NCBI RefSeq assembly: GCF_000165485.1
Contig: NC_014623.1
Span: forward strand, 8,016,893-8,080,892
DNA length: 64,000 nucleotides
Direction: 5' to 3'
Source: Stigmatella aurantiaca DW4/3-1
Lineage (GTDB): Bacteria; Myxococcota; Myxococcia; Myxococcales; Myxococcaceae
In this document: positions 52,422 through 61,583 of the stretch, in pieces
Position numbering within the stretch: the stretch's first letter is position 1
How the letters are laid out: each line of letters opens with the position of its first letter
Notes under the pieces: generated by a model
Seen by the model: only the letters and a program-made list of their open reading frames with translations
Database searches by the model: none
What the model was told of the DNA's origin: nothing
Translations under genes and position numbers: made by a program

Positions 52422-52671
52422 ATGAATCTCCCGGAGGCCCGCCCCCCGGCCTGGAGCTTCTCGGCCTCACGGAATATGGCGCCATGCTATCCGCGAAGAT
52501 CCAGCCCGGCCAAATCCCTGATCACCTCCGTCCTTCCATGGATCAAGGATTTGGAAGAAATCCCTGGAACTCGGCGGACCCGGCACAAGGATTTGGGTGA
52601 AAACCGCGAAACCGCTATGACGGGGCAGCGCCAGGCTCCCTGCAGGGAGGGCGACACGACTGGGAGGGCGG

Positions 52672-53244
52672 ATGAGCACGATGCCGGAAGGCAACATGGC
52701 GCCACGGCAGGGCTGGTGGAGCCGCAATTGGAAGTGGGTCGTTCCTGTTGGCTGCTTAACACCCGTGCTCATGTGCGGATGTCTCGGGGCATTCGTGGCC
52801 TACTTCGTCACGAGCACCATCAAGTCCACGGATGCCTACCAACAGGCGGTCGCCCTCGTCACGGCGAACCCCGAAGTCCAGGAAGCACTGGGCACCCCCA
52901 TCGACTTCGGGTGGCCACGAGGTTCCGTGAACACGACCAACGGGGAAGGCCGCGCCAGCATCAGCGTGCCCCTGGAAGGCCCCAAGGCCAGCGGGACGAT
53001 GCGCGTCGAAGCCCTCGCGGAGGGGGAAACCTGGACCCTTGATCTGCTCCAGGTGGAGGTCCCCGGCCGGCCGGCCATCGATCTGCTGGACCAGGTGGGC
53101 GGACGCCAGGATCCGGAGCTGGAACCCCTCCCGGACGAAGAACCGCCGCCCCTGGAGGAGGACATGATTCCCCCCGAAGAGGAGGTCCTCCCGCCCACGG
53201 AAGAAGAAGCCCCGGCCAAGAAGGGCTCCGAGATCGACCTGTAG
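52672..53244 (+). CDS. Coa1-like membrane protein with acidic proline-rich tail
   Basis: The 190-residue protein has one membrane helix ([25 protein letters not shown]) and a domain, about 48-132, resembling Coa1/Tim21: [29 protein letters not shown], then [22 protein letters not shown] and [10 protein letters not shown]. Coa1 helps cytochrome oxidase assembly in mitochondria; the bacterial role is unknown. The last 45 residues are Glu/Pro-rich and likely disordered. It is divergent from the PqqD-like gene and converges on etfA. Confidence 0.78.
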   Translation: MSTMPEGNMAPRQGWWSRNWKWVVPVGCLTPVLMCGCLGAFVAYFVTSTIKSTDAYQQAVALVTANPEVQEALGTPIDFGWPRGSVNTTNGEGRASISVPLEGPKASGTMRVEALAEGETWTLDLLQVEVPGRPAIDLLDQVGGRQDPELEPLPDEEPPPLEEDMIPPEEEVLPPTEEEAPAKKGSEIDL

Positions 53245-53256
53245 CCCGCAACGCAA

Positions 53257-53292
53257 GAGGGGCGGCGCGGGCCTGAGCCTCGCACCCCCCCT
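53257..53292. terminator. Imperfect hairpin between convergent genes
   Basis: GAGGGGCGGCGCGGG can pair imperfectly with CCTCGCACCCCCCCTC across a short loop. It lies between the Coa1-like (+) and etfA (-) stop codons. Confidence 0.35.
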
Positions 53293-53319
53293 CCGCGTAC
53301 CACACCGGACGAGGCCGGA

Positions 53320-54285
53320 TTACTTCAGCGCGTGAAGCGCCTGGCGCAGCTCGGGCAGCACCTTGAAGAGGTCCGCCACGAGGCCGTAATCGGCCACCTG
53401 GAAGATGGGGGCCTCGGGGTCCTTGTTGATGGCCACGATGGTCTTCGAGCTCTTCATGCCCGCCAGGTGCTGGATGGCACCGCTGATGCCCGCGGCGATG
53501 TAGAGCTGCGGGGCCACGACCTTGCCCGTCTGGCCGATCTGCAAGTCGTTGGGCACCCAGCCCGCGTCACACACCGCGCGCGAGGCGCCCACCGCGGCGC
53601 CCAGCTCGTCGGCCAGGGCTTCAATCTCCTTGAAGTCCCCCTTGGTGCCACGGCCACCGGACACCACCACCCGGGCCTCGGTCAGCTCCGGACGGGCGCT
53701 CTTCACTTCCTTGAAGTCGACGAACTTCGTCTTGGACGGCTCGATCTTCGCGGTGAAGGTCTTCACCTCGGCGGCTGCCTGGCCCGCCGCGGCCGCGGGG
53801 AACTCGGTGGCGCGCAGGCTGAGCACCTTCACGGGCGTGGTGAGCTTCACCTCGGCGATGACGTTGCCGGCCCACATGGGGCGGGTGAAGGTGACGTCCG
53901 CGCCACTGCCGTTGATGGCGGTGACGTCGGTGGCCATGGCGGCCTTGAGGCGGGCGGCCACGCGGGGCAGCAGGTCCTTGCCCATGGCGGTGGAGGCCGC
54001 GCCCACGTAGTCGGCCTTCAGCTCCTGGGCCAAGGTGGCGATGACGGGGGCGTAGACCTCGGCCAGGTAGTGTTCGAACTCGGGGGCCGCGGCGGTGTGC
54101 ACCGCCTTGGCGCCCAGGCCCTTGAGCTCCTCGGCCAGCTTGGAAGGATCCTTGGACAGCAGCACCAGGTGCAGCTCGGCACCTGCCTTCTGCGCCAGCT
54201 GACTGCCGGCGGAGACGGCGTTGAGGGTGGCCTTGCGCAGGTTCCCGTCAGGCTGCTGCTCGGCGACGATGAGAACGATCGGCAT
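53320..54285 (-). CDS. etfA: Electron transfer flavoprotein alpha subunit
   Basis: This 321-residue protein has the alpha-ETF signature at its C-terminus: [34 protein letters not shown] followed by [17 protein letters not shown], which binds FAD. The N-terminal half shows the ETF nucleotide-like fold with [21 protein letters not shown]. With EtfB it accepts electrons from acyl-CoA dehydrogenases and hands them to ETF-quinone oxidoreductase. It follows etfB by about 40 nt. Confidence 0.96.
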   Translation of the reverse strand: MPIVLIVAEQQPDGNLRKATLNAVSAGSQLAQKAGAELHLVLLSKDPSKLAEELKGLGAKAVHTAAAPEFEHYLAEVYAPVIATLAQELKADYVGAASTAMGKDLLPRVAARLKAAMATDVTAINGSGADVTFTRPMWAGNVIAEVKLTTPVKVLSLRATEFPAAAAGQAAAEVKTFTAKIEPSKTKFVDFKEVKSARPELTEARVVVSGGRGTKGDFKEIEALADELGAAVGASRAVCDAGWVPNDLQIGQTGKVVAPQLYIAAGISGAIQHLAGMKSSKTIVAINKDPEAPIFQVADYGLVADLFKVLPELRQALHALK

Positions 54286-54324
54286 TTGGGACTCCAGTCT
54301 CTCGAAGCGGTTGAAGGGACAGGC

Positions 54325-55122
54325 CTAGACGGCCTTGGCCTCGTTGCGCAGCTTGTCCACCAGCGACGCCACGTCCGGCACCTTGATGCCCGCCTTGCGC
54401 GGCGGCGGCGAGGACAGCTTCAGCACCTGGATCTTCAGGGCGACATCCACCCCGAGCTTCTGGGGCGTCAGCTCCTCGATGGGCTTGCTCTTGGCCTTCA
54501 TGATGCCCGGAAGGCTCGCGTAGCGCGGCAGGTTCAGGCGCAAGTCCGTGGTGACGACGGCCGGCAGCGTGCACTCCAGCGTGGCCAGCCCGTTGTCGAC
54601 CTCGCGCACCACGCGCACCGTCTTGCCATCGGCGCCCAGCTGGATGGCCGGCGCCTTGTTCTTCTCCTGCTCGCTCTCCAGGGACTCGACCTTGGAGGCG
54701 AACGTCGCCTGGCCCCAGCCCAGGAACTCGGCCAGGTACTGGCCCACCTGGTTCTGGTCATCGTCGATGGACTGCTTGCCCAACAGGACGAGGTCCGGCT
54801 TCTCCTTCTCCACCACCTTCTGGAGCAGCGCGGCGATGCCCAGCTGGTCCAGCGGCCCCACGTGGTTCACCCACACCGCGCGGTGGGCGCCCATCGCCAG
54901 CGCGTGCCGGAGCGACTCCTGCACTTCCTTCGCGCCGATCGAGACGACCACCACCTCACCGCCGTGCTTGGCGGCCAGCCGCAGCCCCTCTTCTACGCCG
55001 ATCTCATCGAAGGGGTTGATCTTGTACTTCAGGCCCTCTTGCACGATGCCCGAACCGTCGGGCTTGACCTTGATCTTGGACTCGGGATCTTCCACGCGCT
55101 TGGCGGTGACGAGGATCTTCAC
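54325..55122 (-). CDS. etfB: Electron transfer flavoprotein beta subunit
   Basis: This 265-residue protein has the beta-ETF pattern: MKILVTAKRVEDPESKIKV, then INPFDEIGVEEGLRLA, the AMP-binding LVLLGKQSIDDDQNQVGQYLAEFLGW and VTTDLRLNLPRYASLPGIMKAKSKPIEE signature. It binds AMP and partners EtfA. It lies 120 nt downstream of the acyl-CoA dehydrogenase gene, so the three form one functional unit. Confidence 0.96.
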   Translation of the reverse strand: MKILVTAKRVEDPESKIKVKPDGSGIVQEGLKYKINPFDEIGVEEGLRLAAKHGGEVVVVSIGAKEVQESLRHALAMGAHRAVWVNHVGPLDQLGIAALLQKVVEKEKPDLVLLGKQSIDDDQNQVGQYLAEFLGWGQATFASKVESLESEQEKNKAPAIQLGADGKTVRVVREVDNGLATLECTLPAVVTTDLRLNLPRYASLPGIMKAKSKPIEELTPQKLGVDVALKIQVLKLSSPPPRKAGIKVPDVASLVDKLRNEAKAV

Positions 55123-55241
55123 GGGGTCCCTCTCCTGTGGGGTGGCCTCTTGATTGGTGAATCAATAAGAGCGGGCAGGAGTAATAGGCCCCGCGTCCCG
55201 CGCCGGCAATGGGAAACGACGCGGAACGGGGATTAACTTTT

Positions 55242-56378
55242 CTACTTGAACAATTCCCGGGCGATGACGAGCCGCTGCACCTGGCTGGTGCCCTCGTAAA
55301 TCTGGATGAGCTTGGCGTCTCTCATCAGCTTCTCGACGGGGTACTCCTTGATGTACCCGTAACCACCGTAAACCTGGACGGCGTCGGTGGTCACCTTCAT
55401 GGCCATGTCGGCCGCGAAGCACTTGGCATAGCTGGAAATGAGGGTGTTCTTCTGGCCTTCGTCCAGCAGGAGTGCGCTCTGGTAGGTGAGCAGGCGGGCG
55501 GCCTGGATGTTCATGCCCATGTCGGCGAGCATGAACTGGACGCCCTGGTGCTCGCGGATGGCCTTGCCAAAGGTGCGGCGCTGGGAGCTGTACTCGAGGC
55601 TGTGCTCGAGGGCGGCGCGGGCAATGCCCACGGAGAACATGGCCGTGAGCGGCCGGCTGTTGTCCAGCGTCTCCATGGCGATGAGGAAGCCCTGGCCCTC
55701 TTCACCGATGCGGTTGGCCACCGGAACACGCACATCCTCGAACGTGAGGGTGACGGTGTTGCTGGCGCGCTGGCCCATCTTGTTCTCGTGCTTGCCAATG
55801 GTGAGCCCCGGCGGCTGGCCCTCCACCACGAAGCAGCTGATGCCCTTGTGCTTCCGGTCCTTGTCCACCGTGGCGAAGACCGTGTACTGCTCCGCGTAGG
55901 TGCCGTTGGTGATGAAGCACTTGGAGCCATTGAGGACGTAGTGGTCGCCGTCGAGCCGGGCCGTGGTGGACAGGCCCGCCACGTCCGAGCCGGCCCCGGG
56001 CTCGGTGAGACAAAATGAGGCGAACTTCAGCTTCTCGGTGAAGGGCGACAGAAGCCGCCGCTTCTGATCCGAGGTGCCCGCCAGGATGATGGGCAGGTTC
56101 GCCAGATCATTGGCCACGATGGTGGTGGCCACCGAGGCATCCCCCCAGCTCAGCTCCTCGCACACGATGACCTGCTCCAGGTGAGACAACCCCAGCCCGT
56201 TGTACTCCTGGGGAATGGCCATGTTGATGAGCCCCAGCTCGTGCGCCGTGGCGATCTGCGCCTTGGGAAACTCCGCCGTCTCGTCATGGTGGGCGGCCTT
56301 GGGACGCACCACCTCGCGAGCGTATTTGCGAGCGGTCTCCTGAAGTGCGCGTTGAGAGTCGGAGAGCTGGAAGTCCAT
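55242..56378 (-). CDS. Acyl-CoA dehydrogenase
   Basis: The 378-residue enzyme has the acyl-CoA dehydrogenase FAD fold: FCLTEPGAGSDVAGLSTTA, YVLNGSKCFITNG, and the end helix VYGGYGYIKEYPVEKLMRDAKLIQIYEGTSQ, in which the Glu of YEGTSQ is the catalytic base. It dehydrogenates acyl-CoA in fatty-acid or amino-acid breakdown and passes electrons to ETF, encoded by the next two genes. Chain-length specificity cannot be read. It is divergent from the Big_1 lipoprotein. Confidence 0.96.
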   Translation of the reverse strand: MDFQLSDSQRALQETARKYAREVVRPKAAHHDETAEFPKAQIATAHELGLINMAIPQEYNGLGLSHLEQVIVCEELSWGDASVATTIVANDLANLPIILAGTSDQKRRLLSPFTEKLKFASFCLTEPGAGSDVAGLSTTARLDGDHYVLNGSKCFITNGTYAEQYTVFATVDKDRKHKGISCFVVEGQPPGLTIGKHENKMGQRASNTVTLTFEDVRVPVANRIGEEGQGFLIAMETLDNSRPLTAMFSVGIARAALEHSLEYSSQRRTFGKAIREHQGVQFMLADMGMNIQAARLLTYQSALLLDEGQKNTLISSYAKCFAADMAMKVTTDAVQVYGGYGYIKEYPVEKLMRDAKLIQIYEGTSQVQRLVIARELFK

Positions 56379-56418
56379 GCGTTCCTCGTGATTCGAGATC
56401 GGAAGGAAGGATGCTGTT

Positions 56419-56448
56419 TTGACGAAGGGTGAAGAGTCGCAATACTGT
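56419..56448 (+). promoter_or_regulatory. Candidate sigma-70-type promoter for the Big_1 lipoprotein gene
   Basis: TTGACG (56419-56424) and TACTGT (56443-56448) are separated by 18 bases, ending about 37 nt before the ATG. The -10 box is a weak match apart from the conserved first TA and final T. Confidence 0.4.
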
Positions 56449-56485
56449 TCGGCCCTCCACGTTTTTCATCAGGAGTTCACCCTTA

Positions 56486-58801
56486 ATGCAACGTTCTATT
56501 TTTACCGCGAGCGCCTGCCTGGTGCTCGCGCTGGCGATAGGTGTCGCCTGTGGTGGCGATGAGGGAGGAGGCAAGACGCCCAAGGACGACTTGAGCCTCA
56601 AGGCCAGCCCCACGCGCATCTCGGATCAAGGGGAGAGTTCCACGCTCACCGTGACGGCGGAGTCCGCCGATGGCGCCCCTGGCACGGGCGAGGTCGTCAT
56701 CACGACGCCCGCCGGCCTGCTGGCCAACGGATTCAAGGAAGAGACGCTGTCGCTGGAGAACGGCCAGGCGACCACGACGTTCACCTGCGCCAAGGCCTCG
56801 GACGCGAAGTGCACGGGCGCCGTGCGCATCGCGGCGGAGTGGAAGGACGCCACCGCCAGCGTCACGGTGACGGTCGGCAGCACGGATGGCGGTACGGATG
56901 GCGGCTCCGACGGCGGCACGGATGGCGGCTCCGACGGCGGCACGGATGGTGGCTCCGACGGCGGCACCGGCACCACGCTGGGCGATTACGTCGTGACCCT
57001 GTCGACGGGCAAGGCCCTGCTGATCGCCAAGACGGGCGACCAGACTCCCGTCACCCTCTCCGTGGCCCGCAAGAACGGCGGCGATCCTGTTCCCGGACAG
57101 GAAGTCACCTTCACGACCAACCGGGGCTCGTTCGCGCCCGCGGCGGGAACCTCCAGCATCAAGGTGACCACCAACACCTCGGGAATCGCTTCGACCCCCC
57201 TCTATGCCGCCAACATGGATCCCGGCCTCGCGGAGATCACCGCGGCCCTGACGGGCACCCCCGGGAGCGTCAAGACGACCCTCTCCTTCACGGCGATCTC
57301 CACCCTGGTGTACGACACCACCAACAAGGCCACCAAGGCCCTGATCGGCATCGAGTCCTCTGGCCGGGATACGACGACCCCCCTCTTCTTCAAGGTCACT
57401 GACTCCGCCCAGAAGCCCGTGCCGGGCGTCGAGCTGACCTTCACCGTTTCGGGAGCGGCGCAAGCCAACGTCACCGACAAGGCCGTGACCAACGCGGAGG
57501 GCATCGCCTCCACCACGCTGCGCGCGGGCAACACGGTGGGTGTCGCCATCGTCAAGGCGACCGTCACCGCCACGATCGGCTCGACGCCCGAGCTGAGCGT
57601 CTCCCACCCGGGAACGCCCATCGTGGGCGGCAAGCCCTCTGACCGCGGCCTGATCGTGGACTGCGTGAGGAAGAACCTGGGCGCGCTGCACGCGACCCCC
57701 CCGCCCCGCACCCTCAGCACCAACTGCACGGCCGCGTTGTCGGACCGCTTCGGCAACCCGATCGGTCTGCCCACCACCGTTCAGTGGTACCCGGAGGCAG
57801 GCAAGATCACCAGCCCGGTCGACTCCAAGCCCCAGACGGGCACCACCCCCTCGGCGGATACGGGCGTGGCCACCACCGTCTTCAGCACCAATGGCAGCTT
57901 CCCTCCCTTCGCCGTCCCGCCCATGCCGGGTGAACTCCACGTGGCAGCGGAGGATGGCCCGACCGGCTCTCAGGGCCGCAATGCGCGGGACATGGCGGTC
58001 ACCGTGATCGCGGTGGTCGGTGGCGAAGAGGACTTCTATGACGGCTCCGGCACCAACGGGATCGTCAACGGCAGGTGGGATCCCGGCGAGTGGTTCGTCG
58101 ACCTGGGCGAGCCTTTGGTGGACCGCAACGACAACGGCAAGTGGGACCCGGGCGAGTTCTTCATCGACACCGAGCGCATCGACTGTGCCAACCCCAACGC
58201 TCCGGCGACCAAGAACGACAAATGGGATGGCCCCAACGGCTGCTGGGACAGCAACACCCAGATCTGGCGCCCCATCCACATCGTCTACACGGGCCCCCTG
58301 TCCACCGACCTCAGCAGGCAGCTGTGGCTGCCGCCCGGCCAGCCGTACAACGTGCCCGTGGGCCAGACCGTTCAGGTGCCGTTCAGCTGGTCCGACGCCT
58401 ACTTCAACCGGCTGTCCTCGGACGGCGCGGGCTTCGTGGTCCGGCGCTCAGGCAACCGGGGCTCCGTCAACGTCGTGTCGGATCCGGGGGCCTTCGCCTA
58501 CGGCGGCTTCGAGATTGCCTACGAGAGCCGGGAGGCCACCACCCAGCCGGACGGCAGCTTCGTCCTGGGCGAGATCTGCAACACCGGCAAACCCACCCCG
58601 CCGGACTCGTCGACCTCCCCGGTGAAAACGCGCTGCGTGCGCAACTCCCGGTTCACCTTCCCGAGCGTTGTCGGCAACTCGGGGACGATCAACCTGGTGG
58701 GCGCGAACACCGCGGGCGCATCTCCGTCCACCATCGACCTGCAGGCGAACCACGCCTTCTCCTCGTCGATCATCATCCAGTTCCCGGCCGTGTTTGAGTA
58801 A
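56486..58801 (+). CDS. Big_1 (invasin-like Ig) domain lipoprotein
   Basis: The start MQRSIFTASACLVLALAIGV is preceded by AGGAG; Cys22 after GVA is the lipidation site. The 771-residue protein has two or three Ig-like Big_1 domains, visible in VTVSVARKNGGDPVPGQEVTFTTNRGSF and TPLFFKVTDSAQKPVPGVELTFTVSG, joined by a GSDGGTDGG linker near residues 132-160. The C-terminal part has Asn/Asp-rich DRNDNGKWDPGEF repeats that may bind calcium. It is predicted to lie in the outer membrane or on the surface; the role is unknown. A strong hairpin with T-tract ends it. Confidence 0.9.
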   Translation: MQRSIFTASACLVLALAIGVACGGDEGGGKTPKDDLSLKASPTRISDQGESSTLTVTAESADGAPGTGEVVITTPAGLLANGFKEETLSLENGQATTTFTCAKASDAKCTGAVRIAAEWKDATASVTVTVGSTDGGTDGGSDGGTDGGSDGGTDGGSDGGTGTTLGDYVVTLSTGKALLIAKTGDQTPVTLSVARKNGGDPVPGQEVTFTTNRGSFAPAAGTSSIKVTTNTSGIASTPLYAANMDPGLAEITAALTGTPGSVKTTLSFTAISTLVYDTTNKATKALIGIESSGRDTTTPLFFKVTDSAQKPVPGVELTFTVSGAAQANVTDKAVTNAEGIASTTLRAGNTVGVAIVKATVTATIGSTPELSVSHPGTPIVGGKPSDRGLIVDCVRKNLGALHATPPPRTLSTNCTAALSDRFGNPIGLPTTVQWYPEAGKITSPVDSKPQTGTTPSADTGVATTVFSTNGSFPPFAVPPMPGELHVAAEDGPTGSQGRNARDMAVTVIAVVGGEEDFYDGSGTNGIVNGRWDPGEWFVDLGEPLVDRNDNGKWDPGEFFIDTERIDCANPNAPATKNDKWDGPNGCWDSNTQIWRPIHIVYTGPLSTDLSRQLWLPPGQPYNVPVGQTVQVPFSWSDAYFNRLSSDGAGFVVRRSGNRGSVNVVSDPGAFAYGGFEIAYESREATTQPDGSFVLGEICNTGKPTPPDSSTSPVKTRCVRNSRFTFPSVVGNSGTINLVGANTAGASPSTIDLQANHAFSSSIIIQFPAVFE
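56887..56970 (+). repeat. In-frame GGTDGGSDGG linker repeat
   Basis: A 24-nt unit (ggcggctccgacggcggcac plus ggat) is repeated about three times in this 84-base stretch, giving an alternating GGS-DGG-TDGG linker between the first two lipoprotein domains. Confidence 0.85.
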
Positions 58802-58824
58802 CGGGCTTTCTCACGGGAGCTGAG

Positions 58825-58857
58825 AGCCACCGCCCTCTTCCGGGCGGTGGCTTTTTT
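58825..58857 (+). terminator. Strong intrinsic terminator
   Basis: AGCCACCGCCC (58825-58835) pairs exactly with GGGCGGTGGCT (58842-58852), with a 6-nt loop, followed by a run of T. It ends the Big_1 lipoprotein transcript and may also act in the convergent direction toward the transaldolase gene. Confidence 0.9.
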
Positions 58858-58874
58858 CTTGGTGCGGCGCCCCG

Positions 58875-59537
58875 CTACTGCGCGGGGGTCGTCTTCTTGG
58901 GAACCTTCTCCCAGTCGGCCAGGAACTTCTTGATGCCGGCATCGGTGAGCGGGTGCTGGGCCAGCTGGTTGATGACGCTGAAGGGCAACGTCGCCACGTC
59001 GGCGCCCAGGCGCGCCGCCTGGAGCACGTGGATGGGGTGGCGCACGCTGGCCACCAGCACCTGCGTGGTGAAGTCGTAGTTCCGGTAGATCTCGATGACG
59101 TTGGAGATGAGCTCCATGCCATCCTCGGAGATGTCATCCAGGCGCCCCACGAACGGGGAGACGTAGGTGGCGCCCGCCTTGGCGCACAGCAAGGCCTGGT
59201 TGGCGGAGAAGATCAGCGTCACGTTGGTCCGGATCCCCTCGGCGGTGAGGGCCTTGACGGCCTTCATTCCCTCGGTGCCCATGGGGATCTTCACCACCAC
59301 GTTGTCGTGGATCTTCGCCAACGTGCGCCCCTCCTTGATGAGCTCCGGGGCCTCCAGGGACACGCACTCGGCGCTGATGGGGCCATCCACGATGGTGCAG
59401 ATCTCCCGAATGGTCTCCTCCAACCCCCGGCCCACCTTGGCCAGCAGCGACGGGTTCGTCGTCACCCCGTCCACGCACCCCATGTCGTACGCCTTGCGAA
59501 TCTCGCTGACATCCGCGGTATCGATGAAGAACTTCAT
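58875..59537 (-). CDS. Transaldolase (fructose-6-phosphate aldolase/TalC type)
   Basis: The 220-residue short-form enzyme has [33 protein letters not shown], the Schiff-base Lys83 in [11 protein letters not shown] and [24 protein letters not shown]. This is the class I aldolase pattern of small transaldolases. It transfers dihydroxyacetone between sugar phosphates in the non-oxidative pentose phosphate pathway, or cleaves fructose 6-phosphate in related enzymes; the sequence alone does not decide. No other pentose-phosphate gene is near. Confidence 0.93.
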   Translation of the reverse strand: MKFFIDTADVSEIRKAYDMGCVDGVTTNPSLLAKVGRGLEETIREICTIVDGPISAECVSLEAPELIKEGRTLAKIHDNVVVKIPMGTEGMKAVKALTAEGIRTNVTLIFSANQALLCAKAGATYVSPFVGRLDDISEDGMELISNVIEIYRNYDFTTQVLVASVRHPIHVLQAARLGADVATLPFSVINQLAQHPLTDAGIKKFLADWEKVPKKTTPAQ

Positions 59538-59678
59538 CTCTTCCTCCCCATGGGAAACCTGTGTGTGCAGGGTAAACGTTTCAGCCCGAGGACCGGGCGT
59601 GCGAGCGCGTAACCGAAGGTTCGCACTGCGTCAAGGGTAGCGGCCCCGGGCAGGCCAAGGGTAGAAGGGCGGAGATCC

Positions 59679-60740
59679 ATGGCCCGCGCCCCCCGCTCCA
59701 CCGCCAAGAAGCCCCGTCTCCGCGCCCTGCCCTCCCCCCGGAGCCTCTCCCCAGAGCCTCCCTTGGAGAACGCCGGGGTCCTTCTGCGCTATGCCCGGGA
59801 GGTGCTGGAAGCCGAGGCCCGCGCCATCCAAGGGCTGACCGGACGGCTGGGGGACCCCTTCCTACGGGCGGTGGCCCTGCTGCGCCAGTGCCCCGGCCAG
59901 GCCGTCGTGACGGGCATGGGCAAGGCGGGCCTCATCGGCCAGAAGCTCTCGGCCACGCTGGCCTCCACCGGCATCCGCTCCTTCTACCTTCACCCCGCCG
60001 AGGCGGTTCACGGCGACCTGGGCCGTGTGGGCCGGGGCGATGTCATCCTCGCCCTGTCCAACAGCGGCGCCACCGAGGAACTGCTGCGGCTGCTGCCCTC
60101 GTTCCGGCGGCTGGAAACCCCCGTCATTGCCCTGACCGGAGAGGCGGACAGCCCCCTGGCGCGTGGCTCGGATGTCGTGCTGGACCTGGGACGGCTGGAG
60201 GAAGCCTGTCCCATGGGGCTGGTGCCCACCACCTCCACGGCCGCCCTGCACGCCATGGGGGATGCCCTGGTGATGACGCTCATGCGCTCGCGCAGCTTCA
60301 CCACGGAGCAGTACGCGCAGCTTCACCCCGGGGGAAAGATTGGCCGCTCCGTGCAGCGCGTCGCCGACGTCATGCGCACAGGCCCCGCCAACCCCGTGGT
60401 GAAGGAGACGGCGAAGCTGTCCGACGCCGTGGGGGTGATGACCCAGACCCCGGGCCGCCCGGGCGCCACCAGCGTGGTGGATCGCCAGGGCAAGCTGGTG
60501 GGCATCTTCACGGATGGGGACCTGCGCCGGATGGTGGAGCAGGGCCGCACGGACTTCACCGTGCCCATGCGCGACGTCATGGGCCGGCGTCCCCGGTGTG
60601 TCAGCCCCGAGACGCTGGTGCTCACCGCCGCCGCGCAGATGCGCGAATCCCGGGTGGACCAACTGCCCGTGGTGGACGCGGAAGGGCGGGCCGTGGGTCT
60701 TCTCGACGTGCAAGACCTGCTGGCGGCCCGCTTCCTGTAA
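59679..60740 (+). CDS. Arabinose-5-phosphate isomerase (KpsF/GutQ family)
   Basis: The 353-residue protein has an SIS sugar isomerase domain with MGKAGLIGQKLSATLASTG, YLHPAEAVHGDLGRV, LALSNSGATEELL and the later PTTSTAALHAMGDAL, then two CBS domains (about 235-353). Members interconvert ribulose and arabinose 5-phosphate for the Kdo of lipopolysaccharide. It has a basic Pro-rich N-terminal extension of about 35 residues. A second ATG would not fit the fold, so the long start is kept. The lipoprotein gene begins 14 nt after its stop on the other strand. Confidence 0.92.
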   Translation: MARAPRSTAKKPRLRALPSPRSLSPEPPLENAGVLLRYAREVLEAEARAIQGLTGRLGDPFLRAVALLRQCPGQAVVTGMGKAGLIGQKLSATLASTGIRSFYLHPAEAVHGDLGRVGRGDVILALSNSGATEELLRLLPSFRRLETPVIALTGEADSPLARGSDVVLDLGRLEEACPMGLVPTTSTAALHAMGDALVMTLMRSRSFTTEQYAQLHPGGKIGRSVQRVADVMRTGPANPVVKETAKLSDAVGVMTQTPGRPGATSVVDRQGKLVGIFTDGDLRRMVEQGRTDFTVPMRDVMGRRPRCVSPETLVLTAAAQMRESRVDQLPVVDAEGRAVGLLDVQDLLAARFL

Positions 60741-60754
60741 CGCGCCCAGGCGCC

Positions 60755-61450
60755 TTACTCCCGGCCGCTGCCGCCGTAGCCCTGGGCCTGGTTGCGCAGG
60801 TTCTCCCACTGGGCGCGCGCCTGGCGCTCCTGTTTCCGATCGTTCTCCACCTGCTTCTGCGCGGAGGCCAGCCGGCCCCGGGCCTTCGCGACGGACGAGT
60901 TGAAGTCGGCCTCGGAGAGCCCATCGGCCCGGACATCGCCGCTCCGTTTCAGGGCCTGGTACTCGGCCAGGGCCAGCTCCGCGTTGGCCACTTCCGCCTC
61001 GCGTTCCCGGAGCTTCTTCAGCGCCTTCTTCGTCTCCACCACGTGCTCGCGCCAGGCCACCTGCGCCTTCGCGGCCCCTTGCATGCCCTGCGCGGCCTTC
61101 AAGGACGCTTGCGCTTCCCGGATGTGGTCCCGTTGCCCCTGGGCTTCGGCCGCCTTCACCGAGGCCTCCTCTGCCTCCTTGCGCAGGCGGGCCGCGGCCT
61201 CCTCACGGCGGACGACCTCCAGCGCGCGCTCCGCGTCACGAATCTCCACGTCCGCCCGGACGATCGCGTCGTTCGCCTGAAGCCGCTGGGTCTGAGCCTC
61301 CCGGACGCTGCCCAACTGCTCCTCGGGAACACGCGCCAGCCACTCTTCCTTGACTCGGGTGTTCGAGTGCCCCGCGCTGCATCCACTCAGCACCATCCAG
61401 GCGCCACCCGCGGCCACCAGCAGCGCCTTCCTCCAGTTCGTCCGGATCAT
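60755..61450 (-). CDS. Coiled-coil lipoprotein (DUF4398-like)
   Basis: The 231-residue protein has a signal peptide with Cys24 (VLSGCSAG) as lipidation site. The rest is one long Ala-, Glu- and Arg-rich coiled coil (EIRDAERALEVVRREEAAAR, then REREAEVANAELALAEYQAL). It resembles the DUF4398 envelope lipoproteins. A structural or spacer role in the periplasm is likely. It converges with the KpsF-like gene and is downstream of the TPR gene on the same strand. Confidence 0.85.
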   Translation of the reverse strand: MIRTNWRKALLVAAGGAWMVLSGCSAGHSNTRVKEEWLARVPEEQLGSVREAQTQRLQANDAIVRADVEIRDAERALEVVRREEAAARLRKEAEEASVKAAEAQGQRDHIREAQASLKAAQGMQGAAKAQVAWREHVVETKKALKKLREREAEVANAELALAEYQALKRSGDVRADGLSEADFNSSVAKARGRLASAQKQVENDRKQERQARAQWENLRNQAQGYGGSGRE

Positions 61451-61583
61451 GTTCCCCTCGTTCGCAGTTGCCCGAAATCAGGGTAGGCACGCAGAGGAGG
61501 ACAAGCTGGCGCTGGAATGTTGCCGTGTAGGGCGAGGTCAGGCCCGCCCGCCCAGCAGGCGGACAGCCGACCGGGGGGGAGGC